64,000 bases of DNA. It comes from Laspinema olomoucense D3b (GTDB lineage Bacteria; Cyanobacteriota; Cyanobacteriia; Cyanobacteriales; Laspinemataceae). Location: the NCBI RefSeq assembly GCF_025370785.1, contig NZ_JAMXFA010000008.1, positions 62,001 through 126,000 on the forward strand, read 5' to 3'. Shown here piece after piece: positions 26,496-36,466 of this stretch. The number at the start of each line of letters is the position of its first letter. The stretch's first letter is position 1. A program made the position numbers and the translations under genes. Below the pieces are notes generated by a model that saw only the letters and a program-made list of their open reading frames with translations, had not been told where the DNA came from and made no database searches.

Positions 26496-27779
26496 TTATT
26501 CTTCCTCTTTATCTGCTTCTACTATAAATGGAGAGATTTCTGTTAGCATTTCAAATGGCTCATTAAAAATTTTTTGATATGTTTCTTTAAATTGTTGTGT
26601 TCCTCTAAATTCTTTGAAAATAGGCCATTGTCTATAATGAATAATTGAAATTTTTTCTGGATTATTTCCAATTAATTCCATAAATTTAGCAGCTTTATCA
26701 AATTCATCTAATAAAACCGCTTTAGCAAGATTTATTTCATCAGAACAAACAGACCAATCTTGCTTATTAAGTAATTCTGACACTTTGCTGGATTGACCGC
26801 TCCATTTTAACGTTTGTGCTTTATTTAAAGTAAATAAAAATTTAGCTTGCAAGTTTGCTGGTTTTATAATGGGTTCAGTGAAAGCAAAATCAAGCAAAAT
26901 AATAGCTAAATTATACTCTTCTTCAGCAATTAACTTGACACATAAGTTATTAAGTTCATTATCAGCTTCTTCTCGTTCTTCTGGTCTTAATTTTCTCCAT
27001 ATTGTATGAACTAATTTAATTGATATTTCGTAAATAGAACTGTAAGCCTTATGAAAATATTTTTTATTTACATCTAGTGTTTTACCAACCTCTATAGACT
27101 TGATATTGTCAACAGAATTTTCTTTACAAACTTTGACATACTGGCTTGAAACTATCCCATCACAATGAACAAACAAATTCCTCCTTTCCGTTAGTTCAAT
27201 AAAATCTTCCCAGACCTTCGTATCAAATTTTCTGAGAGTATTGAAACCGAGTTTTGTTTCTAGCCATTTAAAATGTTCTGTGTGGCTTTCTCTTAAAACA
27301 GTTTCGATTTCTTTTTCAAGAATATGTTCTTTAACACTATTTAAATTATCAAATTCCAAAATTTGTTTAAAACTTATTTGTTTATCTAAGGCGTTTAAAA
27401 TTTCAGGTTTAATATAAAAAATAGCTCTAATTAACTGACTCAAAAAAATATCAAATTCACTAACCAGTGAAATGATAAAAGTTCTTTTGACCAGTGGTGA
27501 AGATAACCGATAATTCAACCCAGATTTACTTATTTTGCTAAGATTGGGCAATTGAGCTAAAGGTAATTCAATTTTTAATTTTAGTTCAGTATCGGTTTCT
27601 TCTTTAGTCAAAAATGGCTTAATAAAATCTATCCGTTCTTCATCAAGTTTATTTTGATTTAATTCAATAAATTCAAGAATTGTTTCAAAGCTAAATTTGA
27701 TAGCTTCAAGACGATTGGTAAAATTAGCAATTAATGTAGGGATTTTCCAAGGTTTATTGGGTGGATTAAAATCTAACAT
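26496..27779 (-). CDS. HEPN-domain protein with C-terminal helical repeats
   Basis: 427 aa, nearly all helical. ELTERRNLFVHCDGIV (about 194-209) gives the HEPN R-x4-H motif in the form typical of large HEPN proteins (E-R-R-N-x-x-V-H-x-x-G). FIISLVSEFDIFLSQLIRAI near residue 105 is the partner helix. The last ~170 residues resemble TPR-like hairpins (AEEEYNLAIILLDFAF, LDEFDKAAKFMELIG). HEPN proteins of this sort are RNases or RNA-binding factors in abortive infection. It is a single gene with long spacers on both sides. Confidence 0.72.
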   Translation of the reverse strand: MLDFNPPNKPWKIPTLIANFTNRLEAIKFSFETILEFIELNQNKLDEERIDFIKPFLTKEETDTELKLKIELPLAQLPNLSKISKSGLNYRLSSPLVKRTFIISLVSEFDIFLSQLIRAIFYIKPEILNALDKQISFKQILEFDNLNSVKEHILEKEIETVLRESHTEHFKWLETKLGFNTLRKFDTKVWEDFIELTERRNLFVHCDGIVSSQYVKVCKENSVDNIKSIEVGKTLDVNKKYFHKAYSSIYEISIKLVHTIWRKLRPEEREEADNELNNLCVKLIAEEEYNLAIILLDFAFTEPIIKPANLQAKFLFTLNKAQTLKWSGQSSKVSELLNKQDWSVCSDEINLAKAVLLDEFDKAAKFMELIGNNPEKISIIHYRQWPIFKEFRGTQQFKETYQKIFNEPFEMLTEISPFIVEADKEEE

Positions 27780-29488
27780 AAAGTATTATTTTTGATTTTT
27801 ACGCTATTTGTGCAGTTGGCGGATAAGTGCTGAGGTGGGAAGAGGTGAACTAAGTACATTTACAACTATATCGAAATTTTTATATCTCTAACCATATATT
27901 GCAGAATCTTTACAAATCATCGCAGTTCTCAACAAACTAAGATAATCCGCAATAAGTTCGCTATGAACAGTTTAGAACCACAGAGAAACCCGAGAAAAAA
28001 CTCTTGACCCTGACAAGTCGAGGAGTGGATTATTTTTTACGGACAACGCTGTCCGTAAAGGCTAGGATTCCTAGAATAGTTTGCTCAATTAGCATTTCTT
28101 TTGCAAGACTCTAGTGCCAGCCTAAATTAGGAGAAAAATCAGGCATTATTTTAGTGAAAATTAGCTCAACCTAATGAAGCGGGTAGTAACGACTGAATGC
28201 CGCATTCTGGGAGTCGAGTCCCCGAGATAATTTAAAGCAATCGCCACCGACCGAATTAGACCGATCGCCACTGACCAACCCAAGACAATTCGGAGCCACT
28301 AGCCGCAAAACATCGAACTCGAACTGCACCAGCGCTCATTCCCGCGATAATTTAGTCCGAACCTTCCGGAGTGATCGCCTTCGATAGTCACCCGCCGACC
28401 ATCAACCTAATGCTGGTCAAGCAGTCCAGGCGAATACTAACCGGCCAACGATGAACAAGAACGTCACCGAAACCAGACAGTTGGCAACAAACCTCGCGCA
28501 ATAACGAAGTCACCCGGGCATCACCTTAACCAGAGCCATCGGCCTCAAGCAAGCGATCACCAACTCCATCAAATCAGTCAACTTGACCAAGGGTTCAGCT
28601 TGCACTCAATGAATCAATTCAAGAGCGAACATCAACTCGACCCGGCCCCTTAGTAATTCGACAAGAGCGCTCGGTAGCTTGAACTAGGTTCCTCAGTCAT
28701 CAACTAGACAATTACTGCGCTGTGCTGGCACAACTCAGCCAGAGCATTTGACCAAAAGGATTCCAGGGATTGGGTTGGTCAGTGGCAATCGTTTCCCCGC
28801 AGCCTCACCCGGCACTACTTCTCCATTGCTCGAAAAGCTTCGCTAAATTCTTAGAGGGGCTAGGTTTGAGGGTTGGCTGAATTACACAAAAACCAGCCAG
28901 TTCCCGCAATCAGCAGGCTACTGAATTGAGAGATTATGATGGTGTCGCCCAACTCTCAGGAGTGGCACTCTGTTGGAGTCGTCTTAGTGCTGCACAGGAC
29001 AACTATGACTGCATAGGCTTATCACCATCAATTCACAACGAAAATGTGCCAACATCTGGGCAGCCGCGAGATATTGGCTCCCATTGGACCACTCTGCAAT
29101 CGGCTCCAACAATCAAAGATGCGATCGCCACCAATCGGATGTGCTCTAGTTGAACTGACTCGAATGCCACCCAAGAACAACTAGACCATAGGCGATCGCC
29201 ACAACAACTGAAAACGATTACACTTTGCTCCGACTTGACTCTGGTGCTTGAAACAAGTGACTGGCTTGGAAGCTACGCCACTTATGGCAACAGATTTCCT
29301 CAAGCCTTGCAACACGCCTCACCCCTATCGGATTCGACTCAAGCTCCATGACTCACGGCTTAGAGACTGGGGGTTTTGGGACAGGACCATGCCGCAAGAT
29401 GAGGGGATTACTTCGATTTATGTTAAAAATGGGCAAATAATCCAGGTTATAACCCGAATCTACTGTCTTGCATCAGGGAGTCTCTATC
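27780..29488. other. 1.7-kb gene-free region
   Basis: All six frames are broken into short pieces without ribosome sites or domains. Degenerate units containing CGATCGCCAC recur (about 28240-28280, 29125 and 29195). A perfect 9-bp hairpin, TTTACGGAC/GTCCGTAAA, lies at 28036-28059. It looks like decayed DNA; I could not recognise the ancestor. Confidence 0.6.
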
Positions 29489-31981
29489 ATGCTGAAATGG
29501 TTCAGAACGCTTAGTCTACTGATTCTGAGCTTGACCGTGATTGTGGGTACTCAGCCCATAGCGCATAGGATTTTGGTTCCAGTTGCAATGGCTCAAACTT
29601 TCGAGGAGCAGCAACAAGAAGCCAAGCAATTGCTTGATTTAGGGCTTGGGCAATATGAACAACGTCAATTCTTAGAAGCATTACAGTCTTGGGAGCAAGC
29701 GTTGAAAATTTATCAGCGAATTGGTGATAAGACAGGAGAAGGCAATACAAGTTTATATCTTGGAAATCTTTATATACATTTAGGAGAATATATCCAAGCC
29801 GAGCAATATTTTCTAGAATCTTTAGAAATTAGTCGGCAAATCGGTGATAAAAGTAGGGAAGGCTATGTTCTTATGGGTCTTGCTGATGTTTACTTAAATT
29901 TAAAAGAATATGCTCAAGCCGAGCAATATTTTCTCCAATCTTTAGAAATTAGTCGGCAAGTTGATAATAAAATTAGACAAGGTATTAACTTAAATAAGCT
30001 CGGAGAAATTTATTATACGTTAGGTGAATTTGTGCAAGCTGAAGAATATTACCAAGAATTTTTGATGATTGCTCGGGACCTTAACGATAAAGAACAAGAA
30101 ATCAATGCCTTAAATTCCCTCGGTTTAATTTTTCGGGATTTGGGAAAATATGCTGAAGCCAAACAGTATTTTCTAGAATCTTTAGCCATTGCTCAGGAAA
30201 CTAATAATAGAGCTTTAGAAGGTAATATACTCCATAATATTGGATTAGTTCATCAAAGTCAAGGACAGTACAACCAAGCTACCGCATATTATGAAGAATC
30301 TTTAATAATTTTTGGACAAATTGACTCTCAAGAGGGAGAAGCAACCATCCTCAACAATCTTGGCATACTTTATGGATATTTAGAAAACTATGTCTTAGCG
30401 GAGGAATTCTATAAACAATCTTTAGAGATTTTTCAAGAAATTGGACATGAGAGTGGGCAATCAAATATTTTGAATAACTTGGGATTACTTTACCAAGCTC
30501 AAAAAAGATATAATGAAGCCGAAGAGTTTTTCTTTAAAGCGATTGAACTGTATGAACAACTGCGTCCGGGCTTGAATGATTTACAAAAAATATCTTTATT
30601 TGAACAACAAGCCAAGACTTATGAATTCCTACAGCAAGTTTTAATTAGTCAAAATAAAATAGAGACTGCTTTAGAAGTTTCGGAAAGAGGGCGTGTCCGA
30701 GCTTTTGTGGAGTTGCTAGGTAAACGTCTAGCAAATCATGAATCAAATATTTCCAATTATGCTCCTTTGAATCTAGCTGAAATAAAACAAATTGCCGCGA
30801 CTAAAAACGCAACTATTGTTCAATATTCTTGTATTCGTCAAGAATTCCCAGTGGATGACGTTCAAAGATTAAATGAATCAGATATTTATATATGGGTCAT
30901 CAAACCAACCGGAGAAATAACATTTCGGCAGAGTGACTTAAAACATCTATGGCAAACTGAAAATACTTCTGTATCAAAAATCATTGCAGAAGCACGATGT
31001 TTCGATAACTACCTCTGTCGTCGCCATCTAACCATCGCCCAAACTCGCAATGGAGCAACGGAGGTGACAAGTGATGGCCATGTTGAATTCAATCGGGAAG
31101 CCGCGCAACAGCAAGCCATCCGGATTCCTCAACCACAGCAACGTGAATGGCAGCAACTCCACCAGTTGCTCATCGAACCCATCGCCGATTTGCTGCCAAC
31201 CGACCCGAAAGAACGGGTAATTTTCGTCCCCCACGCTTCCCTGTTTTTGGTGCCGTTTCCAGCACTGCCTGATGCGAATGGGACCTATCTGATTGAAAAG
31301 CATACCGTCCTCACTGCCCCTTCGATTCAAGTATTAGACTTGACCCGGCAGCAGAAACTCAGTCAAACTGAACGCGACGGACACTTATTGATTGTGGGCA
31401 ATCCTACCATGCCATCTATGGGAGAACCACCGCAGAAACTTAGCCCTCTTCCCGGTGCAGAAAAAGAAGCCCAGGATATTGCTCAATTGCTTAACGTCAC
31501 ACCCCTGATTGGTTCACAAGCAACAAAAGCGGCGGTGGTCGAGAAAATGCCCTCCTCACGCATCATCCACTTGGCTACTCACGGCAGCTTTGACCCCAAT
31601 CGCGGTATCGGCAGTTGGTTGGCCTTGACCCCGACTGATTCAGATAACGGCTTTTTGACGGCTGAGGAAATCTTTGAACTGGAACTCAATGCAGAGTTAG
31701 TGGTGCTTTCCGCTTGCGATACGGGACGAGGCCGAATCACCGGCGATGGCGTAATTGGCTTATCCCGCTCGTTCATTTCCGCTGGAGTGCCAAGCGTTTT
31801 AGTGTCCCTGTGGAAAGTCGATGATGCGGCCACTGCTTATCTGATGCGTGAGTTCTACGAAAACTGGCTGGATGGGAGCGACAAGGCGATAGCACTCCGT
31901 CAAGCCATGCTCAACACCATGCAACAGTATCCCGCTCCTGAAAACTGGGCAGCGTTTACCTTAATTGGGGAAGCCGAGTGA
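29489..31981 (+). CDS. Secreted TPR-CHAT protein (caspase-like protease fold)
   Basis: 830 aa from the ATG at 29489, which has GGGAG 9 nt upstream. A signal peptide covers residues 1-35 (LSLLILSLTVIVGTQPIAHR). About eight TPR units follow (residues 45-365; for example EYAQAEQYFLQSLEISRQ). The C-terminal CHAT domain has LATHGSFD (His698) and LSACDTGRG (Cys743), the expected catalytic dyad. FISAGVPSVLVSLWKVDD is the family's downstream block. TPR-CHAT proteins are common in filamentous cyanobacteria; some relatives are CRISPR-activated proteases (Craspase) or defence effectors. The signal peptide argues for a periplasmic or surface role here. Confidence 0.92.
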   Translation: MLKWFRTLSLLILSLTVIVGTQPIAHRILVPVAMAQTFEEQQQEAKQLLDLGLGQYEQRQFLEALQSWEQALKIYQRIGDKTGEGNTSLYLGNLYIHLGEYIQAEQYFLESLEISRQIGDKSREGYVLMGLADVYLNLKEYAQAEQYFLQSLEISRQVDNKIRQGINLNKLGEIYYTLGEFVQAEEYYQEFLMIARDLNDKEQEINALNSLGLIFRDLGKYAEAKQYFLESLAIAQETNNRALEGNILHNIGLVHQSQGQYNQATAYYEESLIIFGQIDSQEGEATILNNLGILYGYLENYVLAEEFYKQSLEIFQEIGHESGQSNILNNLGLLYQAQKRYNEAEEFFFKAIELYEQLRPGLNDLQKISLFEQQAKTYEFLQQVLISQNKIETALEVSERGRVRAFVELLGKRLANHESNISNYAPLNLAEIKQIAATKNATIVQYSCIRQEFPVDDVQRLNESDIYIWVIKPTGEITFRQSDLKHLWQTENTSVSKIIAEARCFDNYLCRRHLTIAQTRNGATEVTSDGHVEFNREAAQQQAIRIPQPQQREWQQLHQLLIEPIADLLPTDPKERVIFVPHASLFLVPFPALPDANGTYLIEKHTVLTAPSIQVLDLTRQQKLSQTERDGHLLIVGNPTMPSMGEPPQKLSPLPGAEKEAQDIAQLLNVTPLIGSQATKAAVVEKMPSSRIIHLATHGSFDPNRGIGSWLALTPTDSDNGFLTAEEIFELELNAELVVLSACDTGRGRITGDGVIGLSRSFISAGVPSVLVSLWKVDDAATAYLMREFYENWLDGSDKAIALRQAMLNTMQQYPAPENWAAFTLIGEAE

Positions 31982-32040
31982 AACTGAAAAGGTTTACAGT
32001 TTTTGTGCGGGATAAGACTTAGCCCCGATGCGATCGCCAC

Positions 32041-33460
32041 CAGCAATTCTCATTATGGCAAAAAACTGTTCAAATCCCCTTGAGCCGTGGATGGTAATGA
32101 TATCTGCAAAACCCAAGAGAGCCAGAGCCATTGAACAAGCCAGGTTGGTTTGATATTGTAGTGAGTTCTTTTCGCGAGCGCTTGTCATCGCTACCAGACA
32201 AGCGTCGAGGTAAAAATACCCGCTATGGAATGGAAGATGCCGCTTTGAGTGCCTTTGGCGTGTTCTTCACCCAAACCCCGTCCTTCCTGGCCTATCAGCG
32301 CAAGATGGCAGACAATAAGGGTCGAAGCAATGCTCAAAGTCTGTTTGGAGTCCATAAAATTCCCACCGATAACCACATTCGGGACTTGCTTGATGGGGTC
32401 GCGCCCTCTAATGTGTTTCCCGTATTCGAGGAAATCCTACAGATATTGGACCAACAGGGTCAGTTGGCGGACTTGCGGTCTGTGGCCGACACCCTGTTGG
32501 TTGCTATGGATGGGACGGAATACTTCAGTTCAACTCAAATCCACTGTCCTGCCTGCTCGACACGCACCTTGAAGTCAGGAGAGATTCACTACTTCCATAG
32601 CGTGGTTACTCCGGTCATCGTCTGTCCGGGGCAGAATCAGGTGATTCCGTTAGTCCCTGAGTTTGTCCGCCCCCAAGACGGTCATCAAAAACAAGACTGT
32701 GAGAACGCAGCGGCGAAACGGTGGTTGAACCAGCATGGTCTGCGCTTGAGCCGCTTGAAGGTAACCGTGTTAGGGGATGACTTGTACTGCCACCAACCCC
32801 TGTGTCAGCTCCTGTTAGACCACCAGTTGGACTTTATCTTGGTCTGTCGCCCGGACTCCCACACCACTCTTTATGACCATATAGAGGGGATTGACCTCCC
32901 GACGCTCATCCACAAACGGTGGACAGGAAAAATTGAGGAAACCTGGACTTACCGATATCTCAATGAGGTGCCCCTCAAAGACGGGGCGGATGCGCTGATG
33001 GTTAACTGGTGTGAGGTAACTGTCAGCCGTCCTGACGAAAAGGTGATTTACCACAACGCCTTTGTCACCCGCTACAACCTTACCGATGACAACCTGGCCG
33101 AGATTGTTCAAGCTGGGCGCACTCGTTGGAAGGTTGAGAACGAGAATAACAATACGCTCAAGAACAAAGGCTACCATCTTGAACACAACTTTGGGCATGG
33201 CAAACAGCATCTCGCTGCCTTGTTGGCGACTTTGAATATCTTGTCCCTACTCTTTCATACGCTGTTGGAGCGGCTCGACGAGAAATATAAACGGCTGCGA
33301 GCCCATCTGCCGACTCGCCAGACCTTTTTTGATGATTTACGGGCTTTAACCCGCTATCTCTATTTCGATAATTGGGATCACCTGCTTACGTTCATGCTTC
33401 AGGGTCTTGAGCTAGAGATTCCTCCCAATAGCAGTTAAATTTCCAAAATGAGAATTGCTG
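32041..33460 (+). mobile_element. Intact insertion sequence, ISNCY-like, 1420 bp
   Basis: Terminal inverted repeats CAGCAATTCTCATT at 32041-32054 and its reverse complement at 33447-33460 extend imperfectly inward. A 9-bp direct repeat, GATCGCCAC, flanks the element (32032-32040 and 33461-33469), which is a clean target-site duplication. It contains one transposase gene. The target lies within a HIP1-like site (GCGATCGCCAC). Confidence 0.9.
32131..33438 (+). CDS. Transposase, DDE type (ISNCY-like)
   Basis: 435 aa, complete. The N-terminus GMEDAALSAFGVFFTQTPSF is typical of this transposase group in cyanobacteria. Candidate catalytic residues are Asp in LLVAMDGTEY (about 129), Asp in VLGDDLYCH (about 212) and Glu in RWKVENENNN (about 336). 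A CPACSTRTLKSG zinc-like pair follows the first Asp. The start ATG is 90 bp inside the left inverted repeat. The intact frame, clean ends and duplication suggest recent insertion. Confidence 0.92.
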   Translation: MNKPGWFDIVVSSFRERLSSLPDKRRGKNTRYGMEDAALSAFGVFFTQTPSFLAYQRKMADNKGRSNAQSLFGVHKIPTDNHIRDLLDGVAPSNVFPVFEEILQILDQQGQLADLRSVADTLLVAMDGTEYFSSTQIHCPACSTRTLKSGEIHYFHSVVTPVIVCPGQNQVIPLVPEFVRPQDGHQKQDCENAAAKRWLNQHGLRLSRLKVTVLGDDLYCHQPLCQLLLDHQLDFILVCRPDSHTTLYDHIEGIDLPTLIHKRWTGKIEETWTYRYLNEVPLKDGADALMVNWCEVTVSRPDEKVIYHNAFVTRYNLTDDNLAEIVQAGRTRWKVENENNNTLKNKGYHLEHNFGHGKQHLAALLATLNILSLLFHTLLERLDEKYKRLRAHLPTRQTFFDDLRALTRYLYFDNWDHLLTFMLQGLELEIPPNSS

Positions 33461-33469
33461 GATCGCCAC

Positions 33470-34235
33470 CACTGGAGTTGACCTGTTCAGGTTTTCCAAT
33501 GCGATCGCCCTGAATGGATTCAGTCGGTTTGACTCTTGCGATGCGATCGCCACTGTCGGAATCAGTCTATTCAATTCATTCTGGGCCAGCGGTGCGATAA
33601 TCGTTGGCGGAGCCTGTTACGAACGGAGTCAGTCTGGGCCAGCGGTGCGATCGCCATAAACAAAGCCAGTCTCTTCAATTCGTTCTATACCAGCGATGCC
33701 GCACAGCGCAGCTATGCCGTGGGAGATCGCCACTGTTAGAGTTGCCTGGTCCGTCTCTTGAGTCCCCTGGGCTGGATTTGTTTGTACCTTTCTGGCGATC
33801 GCCACCACCGTTGCTCCATTGGCTCGGGTTCATTCACAGCAACGCTCCGGGGTTGAACTGGCTTTGATGGTGCCGAATCGTAATCTGGAAACTCGATTGA
33901 GTGCCTAAAGCGTTGGCGGAGCCTGTGTGTGGTAATCATGGCTATACCGTAAGCGGTAAGCGGAGCTATGCCGTTGGCAATCGCCACTGCCGGATAAATT
34001 CGGCTGATTCTGCTGTCTTGCCGAATGAAGCAACCCAAGGAGCGTGATTATTCCACAGCGAATCGTTGGCGAATAAATGTCTCGGGTACGAAACCTGCAA
34101 ACTTTTTCAGTTATCGTGATAAAACTGGGGTCCAAGGAAATCAACCCAAATCATGGCTGATGACCGGCGCTTGTTTGGAACCCTGGCAACTATATCGCTA
34201 CACCAACCTCAATCCAAGCTTTTTCCTAGGTGACG
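33470..34235. repeat. HIP1-rich degenerate repeat region
   Basis: No credible gene. Imperfect units of 60-80 bp recur, each with GCGATCGCCA or a variant, a CCAGCGGTGCGAT stretch (33588 and 33639) and TTCAATTC(A/G)TTCT (33570 and 33674). Two stretches with 'CTATGCCGT' occur at 33712 and 33965. Confidence 0.5.
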
Positions 34236-34739
34236 ATGCCTCCAGTTTCCCCCGCCGACTACGGGCAATTGCGTCCAAGCCTCGGCGATCGCTTTGGAAT
34301 CAGCCAAACGCCGATAAACCCGTACAATAATTTTGCCAGTGCCAGCTTGCGAATTCATCCTAGAAACTTCATGGACAATTTTCGAGTTTGTCTGACCCTC
34401 GACCCCAACGATTTTATGCTGATTCAGGCGGGACAGTTCGCCGATAAGGCCAGCGACAAAATTCGACTGAAATCGCCAGTTGATTCTCCTTGGGGTCAAA
34501 CATGGAAACTCGTCCCGTTGCCAGAAAAAGGCAGAAGTCGAGGGGGACTTGTCTATCTCAAGCGACTCACGTTCAAGCTGTTTCCCCTGGAGGAACACGA
34601 CGACTATCTCGATATCCAACTGCGGCGGGAACGGTGGAAGGGCGATATTTTCGACTCCCTCGACCCCACCATTCGCTGTTGGTGTGTCTGGGTGGAGCCA
34701 CCGCAGAACCAGTTAATTTACTCGATTTCTCGTCCATGA
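34236..34739 (+). CDS. Hypothetical protein
   Basis: 167 aa from the ATG at 34236 with an AGGTGA element 5 nt upstream. I do not recognise it. The chain looks like one globular beta-rich domain: FRVCLTLDPNDFMLIQ, GLVYLKRLTFKLFPLEEHDD and the C-terminal IRCWCVWVEPPQNQLIY. Composition matches a coding region better than the alternative frames over the same bases. It stands alone between repeat DNA and the SNase-like gene. Confidence 0.5.
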   Translation: MPPVSPADYGQLRPSLGDRFGISQTPINPYNNFASASLRIHPRNFMDNFRVCLTLDPNDFMLIQAGQFADKASDKIRLKSPVDSPWGQTWKLVPLPEKGRSRGGLVYLKRLTFKLFPLEEHDDYLDIQLRRERWKGDIFDSLDPTIRCWCVWVEPPQNQLIYSISRP

Positions 34740-34880
34740 AATGCGCTCGCCTTCATACTCCAAACGGTTAACCCCAAACCCGCAACAGTCTAGCCTATTT
34801 TTGACTGGCAACAGTCTAGCCTATGACAGTGCGCTCTGACTCGGCTTTAATTCACGCTTGTTGATTTTATAAGGGGTGCG

Positions 34881-35360
34881 ATGAAGCAAAAACTAGCTGT
34901 GATTCTGTTGCCACTGCTGGCGATGGCAATAGTCGGATTCTTCAGATTCCGCTCGAACGACACCGGCATCATCCAGGCTCCGGGAGAGATGGACTGGAAC
35001 ACAGACGAATGGGTGGTCAAGGATATCACCAGTATTGATACCCTTGTGGTCGAACGAGGTCGTGAGCAGCGGCGCGTGAAACTGTGTGGCATCCAACCCG
35101 CAACAGAATCCACCGAGATAATGGAACGACTGATTGCCAATAGCAGCAACCGCGTCGAAATCGCGTTCTTGGGCCAACAAGCTGAAATCTGGGTCGCTGA
35201 GATTTGGGTGAACGCTGCCACCGAACAAGAGGACCTATTGAATGGTCTGCTGATTCTGGAAGGGGCGGCAGTGGTCGATGAGAGTGAGTGGATGAGTTGT
35301 GCTAACCAACGAGCTTTGCAGGCTGCTTTGGAATTGACTCGTTCTGATTTGAACGACTGA
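34881..35360 (+). CDS. Membrane-anchored or secreted SNase-like (thermonuclease-fold) protein
   Basis: 159 aa. Residues 4-22 are a signal peptide or anchor (KLAVILLPLLAMAIVGFF). The rest has the OB-fold order of staphylococcal nuclease: VKDITSIDTLVVERG, then VKLCGIQPATE, then AEIWVNAATEQEDLLNGLL and a C-terminal helix NQRALQAALEL. In catalytic SNases the V-x-D-G-D-T and R-L-x-G-I-D motifs bind calcium; here they read T-S-I-D-T and K-L-C-G-I-Q, so nuclease activity is uncertain. Relics of the same family lie at 18921 and 26254. Confidence 0.75.
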   Translation: MKQKLAVILLPLLAMAIVGFFRFRSNDTGIIQAPGEMDWNTDEWVVKDITSIDTLVVERGREQRRVKLCGIQPATESTEIMERLIANSSNRVEIAFLGQQAEIWVAEIWVNAATEQEDLLNGLLILEGAAVVDESEWMSCANQRALQAALELTRSDLND

Positions 35361-35842
35361 ACTCAAAGATTGAACATCCTTGGCAACACTTGCCCGCCTC
35401 CTTAGACTTTTCACTTCTTCTTTTTTATACTCTTTTTCTTCACTTTTTTACTAAATTTTATCTAAATTTTGCTGGAATTTATTAAGGTTTAGTTATAATA
35501 ATTTTAGCTCTCAATAATTGCTTATCCATAGGCAGTTATGTTTTGTAGATGATATACATAATGCTTTTCAAAAATGTAGCTATTACCTCAAGACTCAAAG
35601 ATATTGTTAAACTTTGTTGAGAACAAATGGAAATAGTCACTGTGAAAGGCCCGTGAATATTTCCATATTTATTTACGTCGGTTGATTAAAAAAAGTTATC
35701 GGTTTTCAGAAAAAGAGCAATCAACTAAAATATATTAGGTTCCTACAAAAGAAAAATAAATCCAAATATCAGCATATTCCTAATATTGCTCTCGCTCGGT
35801 TCGGTGAAATTTACTTTATCTCAGGAAGGCTTTCTCTTAAAC
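35361..35842. other. AT-rich spacer at the boundary of the phage-like region
   Basis: No gene seen. An inverted repeat ATGGAAATA...TATTTCCAT lies at about 35626-35670. HIP1 sites disappear for the following 1.4 kb and become sparse beyond, which marks a composition change. Confidence 0.5.
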
Positions 35843-36184
35843 ATGGACAACAAAAAGTACAACTATTTTCTGTTCCCTCCATTTATTGATGCTTACAAAA
35901 CATCAGAATCAGATTCACCAAGAACTTTGACAGAAATTCAATCCTTTGCTGAACAATTTGCTACTGAATGGGGTGAATCAGTAATTGCTTACTCAGTTTT
36001 CAAAAATAAACCAATCCCTAGACACAATAACCAAATTATTTTGTGTTGTGTTTTTATCTATAAAGGTTCAAAACCCGATAATCAATATTTACTCGTTACT
36101 GATGGTGACACTGATACTAATTATTGGTGGCAAAATTTTCATTTTGTTCAAGGTCAAATTCAAACTGAATGGAATGTTACTTAA
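35843..36184 (+). CDS. Hypothetical protein
   Basis: 113 aa from the ATG at 35843; an earlier TTG at 35786 is less likely. Not recognised. The sequence is regular and protein-like: IQSFAEQFATEWGESVIAY, then YLLVTDGDTDTNYWWQNFH. It is the first of a run of short co-directional genes up to 38436, probably one transcript of the acquired element. Confidence 0.6.
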   Translation: MDNKKYNYFLFPPFIDAYKTSESDSPRTLTEIQSFAEQFATEWGESVIAYSVFKNKPIPRHNNQIILCCVFIYKGSKPDNQYLLVTDGDTDTNYWWQNFHFVQGQIQTEWNVT

Positions 36185-36214
36185 TTTACCCTAACTCACT
36201 CCTCTCAACCACCT

Positions 36215-36400
36215 ATGGCTTCTTCAAACTCAGAATCAAACTCAGAATCAAAACCAAAATTAGCAACAATAACAGAATCAGAAACAGAAGCAGAATCAAA
36301 AACAGAAACAAAAGCAAAAAGGAGAAGAGAGTGCAGTCAATATTGGGCAATGCTAGGAGAAGCCTTATCAGATGAAGAACCTGGATATTTGGACGGATAA
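36215..36400 (+). CDS. Small Ser/Glu/Lys-rich ORF
   Basis: 61 aa. The first 35 residues are low-complexity (SESETEAESKTETKAKRRR). The last 25 (ECSQYWAMLGEALSDEEPG) look like a folded tail. No ribosome site is clear. It is in line with its neighbours and may be real. Confidence 0.4.
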   Translation: MASSNSESNSESKPKLATITESETEAESKTETKAKRRRECSQYWAMLGEALSDEEPGYLDG

Positions 36401-36464
36401 CCTTACTAAAATGCGAACAGAAAAAATCAAATATCAATTCAGTGAAGGTTTATTCGGAGATTAA
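36372..36464 (+). CDS. Possible 30-aa ORF overlapping the previous one
   Basis: The ATG at 36372 lies inside the end of the preceding ORF in another frame and opens a 30-residue peptide ending KIKYQFSEGLFGD, 2 nt before the next ATG. The tight overlap and spacing suggest coupling, but the length is too small for certainty. Confidence 0.3.
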   Translation: MKNLDIWTDNLTKMRTEKIKYQFSEGLFGD

Positions 36465-36466
36465 AA

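Noticed and set aside
28926-29514. Short + strand frames in the 27.8-29.5 kb region
   Set aside because: No ribosome sites, no domain, low-quality composition; the second overlaps the real TPR-CHAT start.
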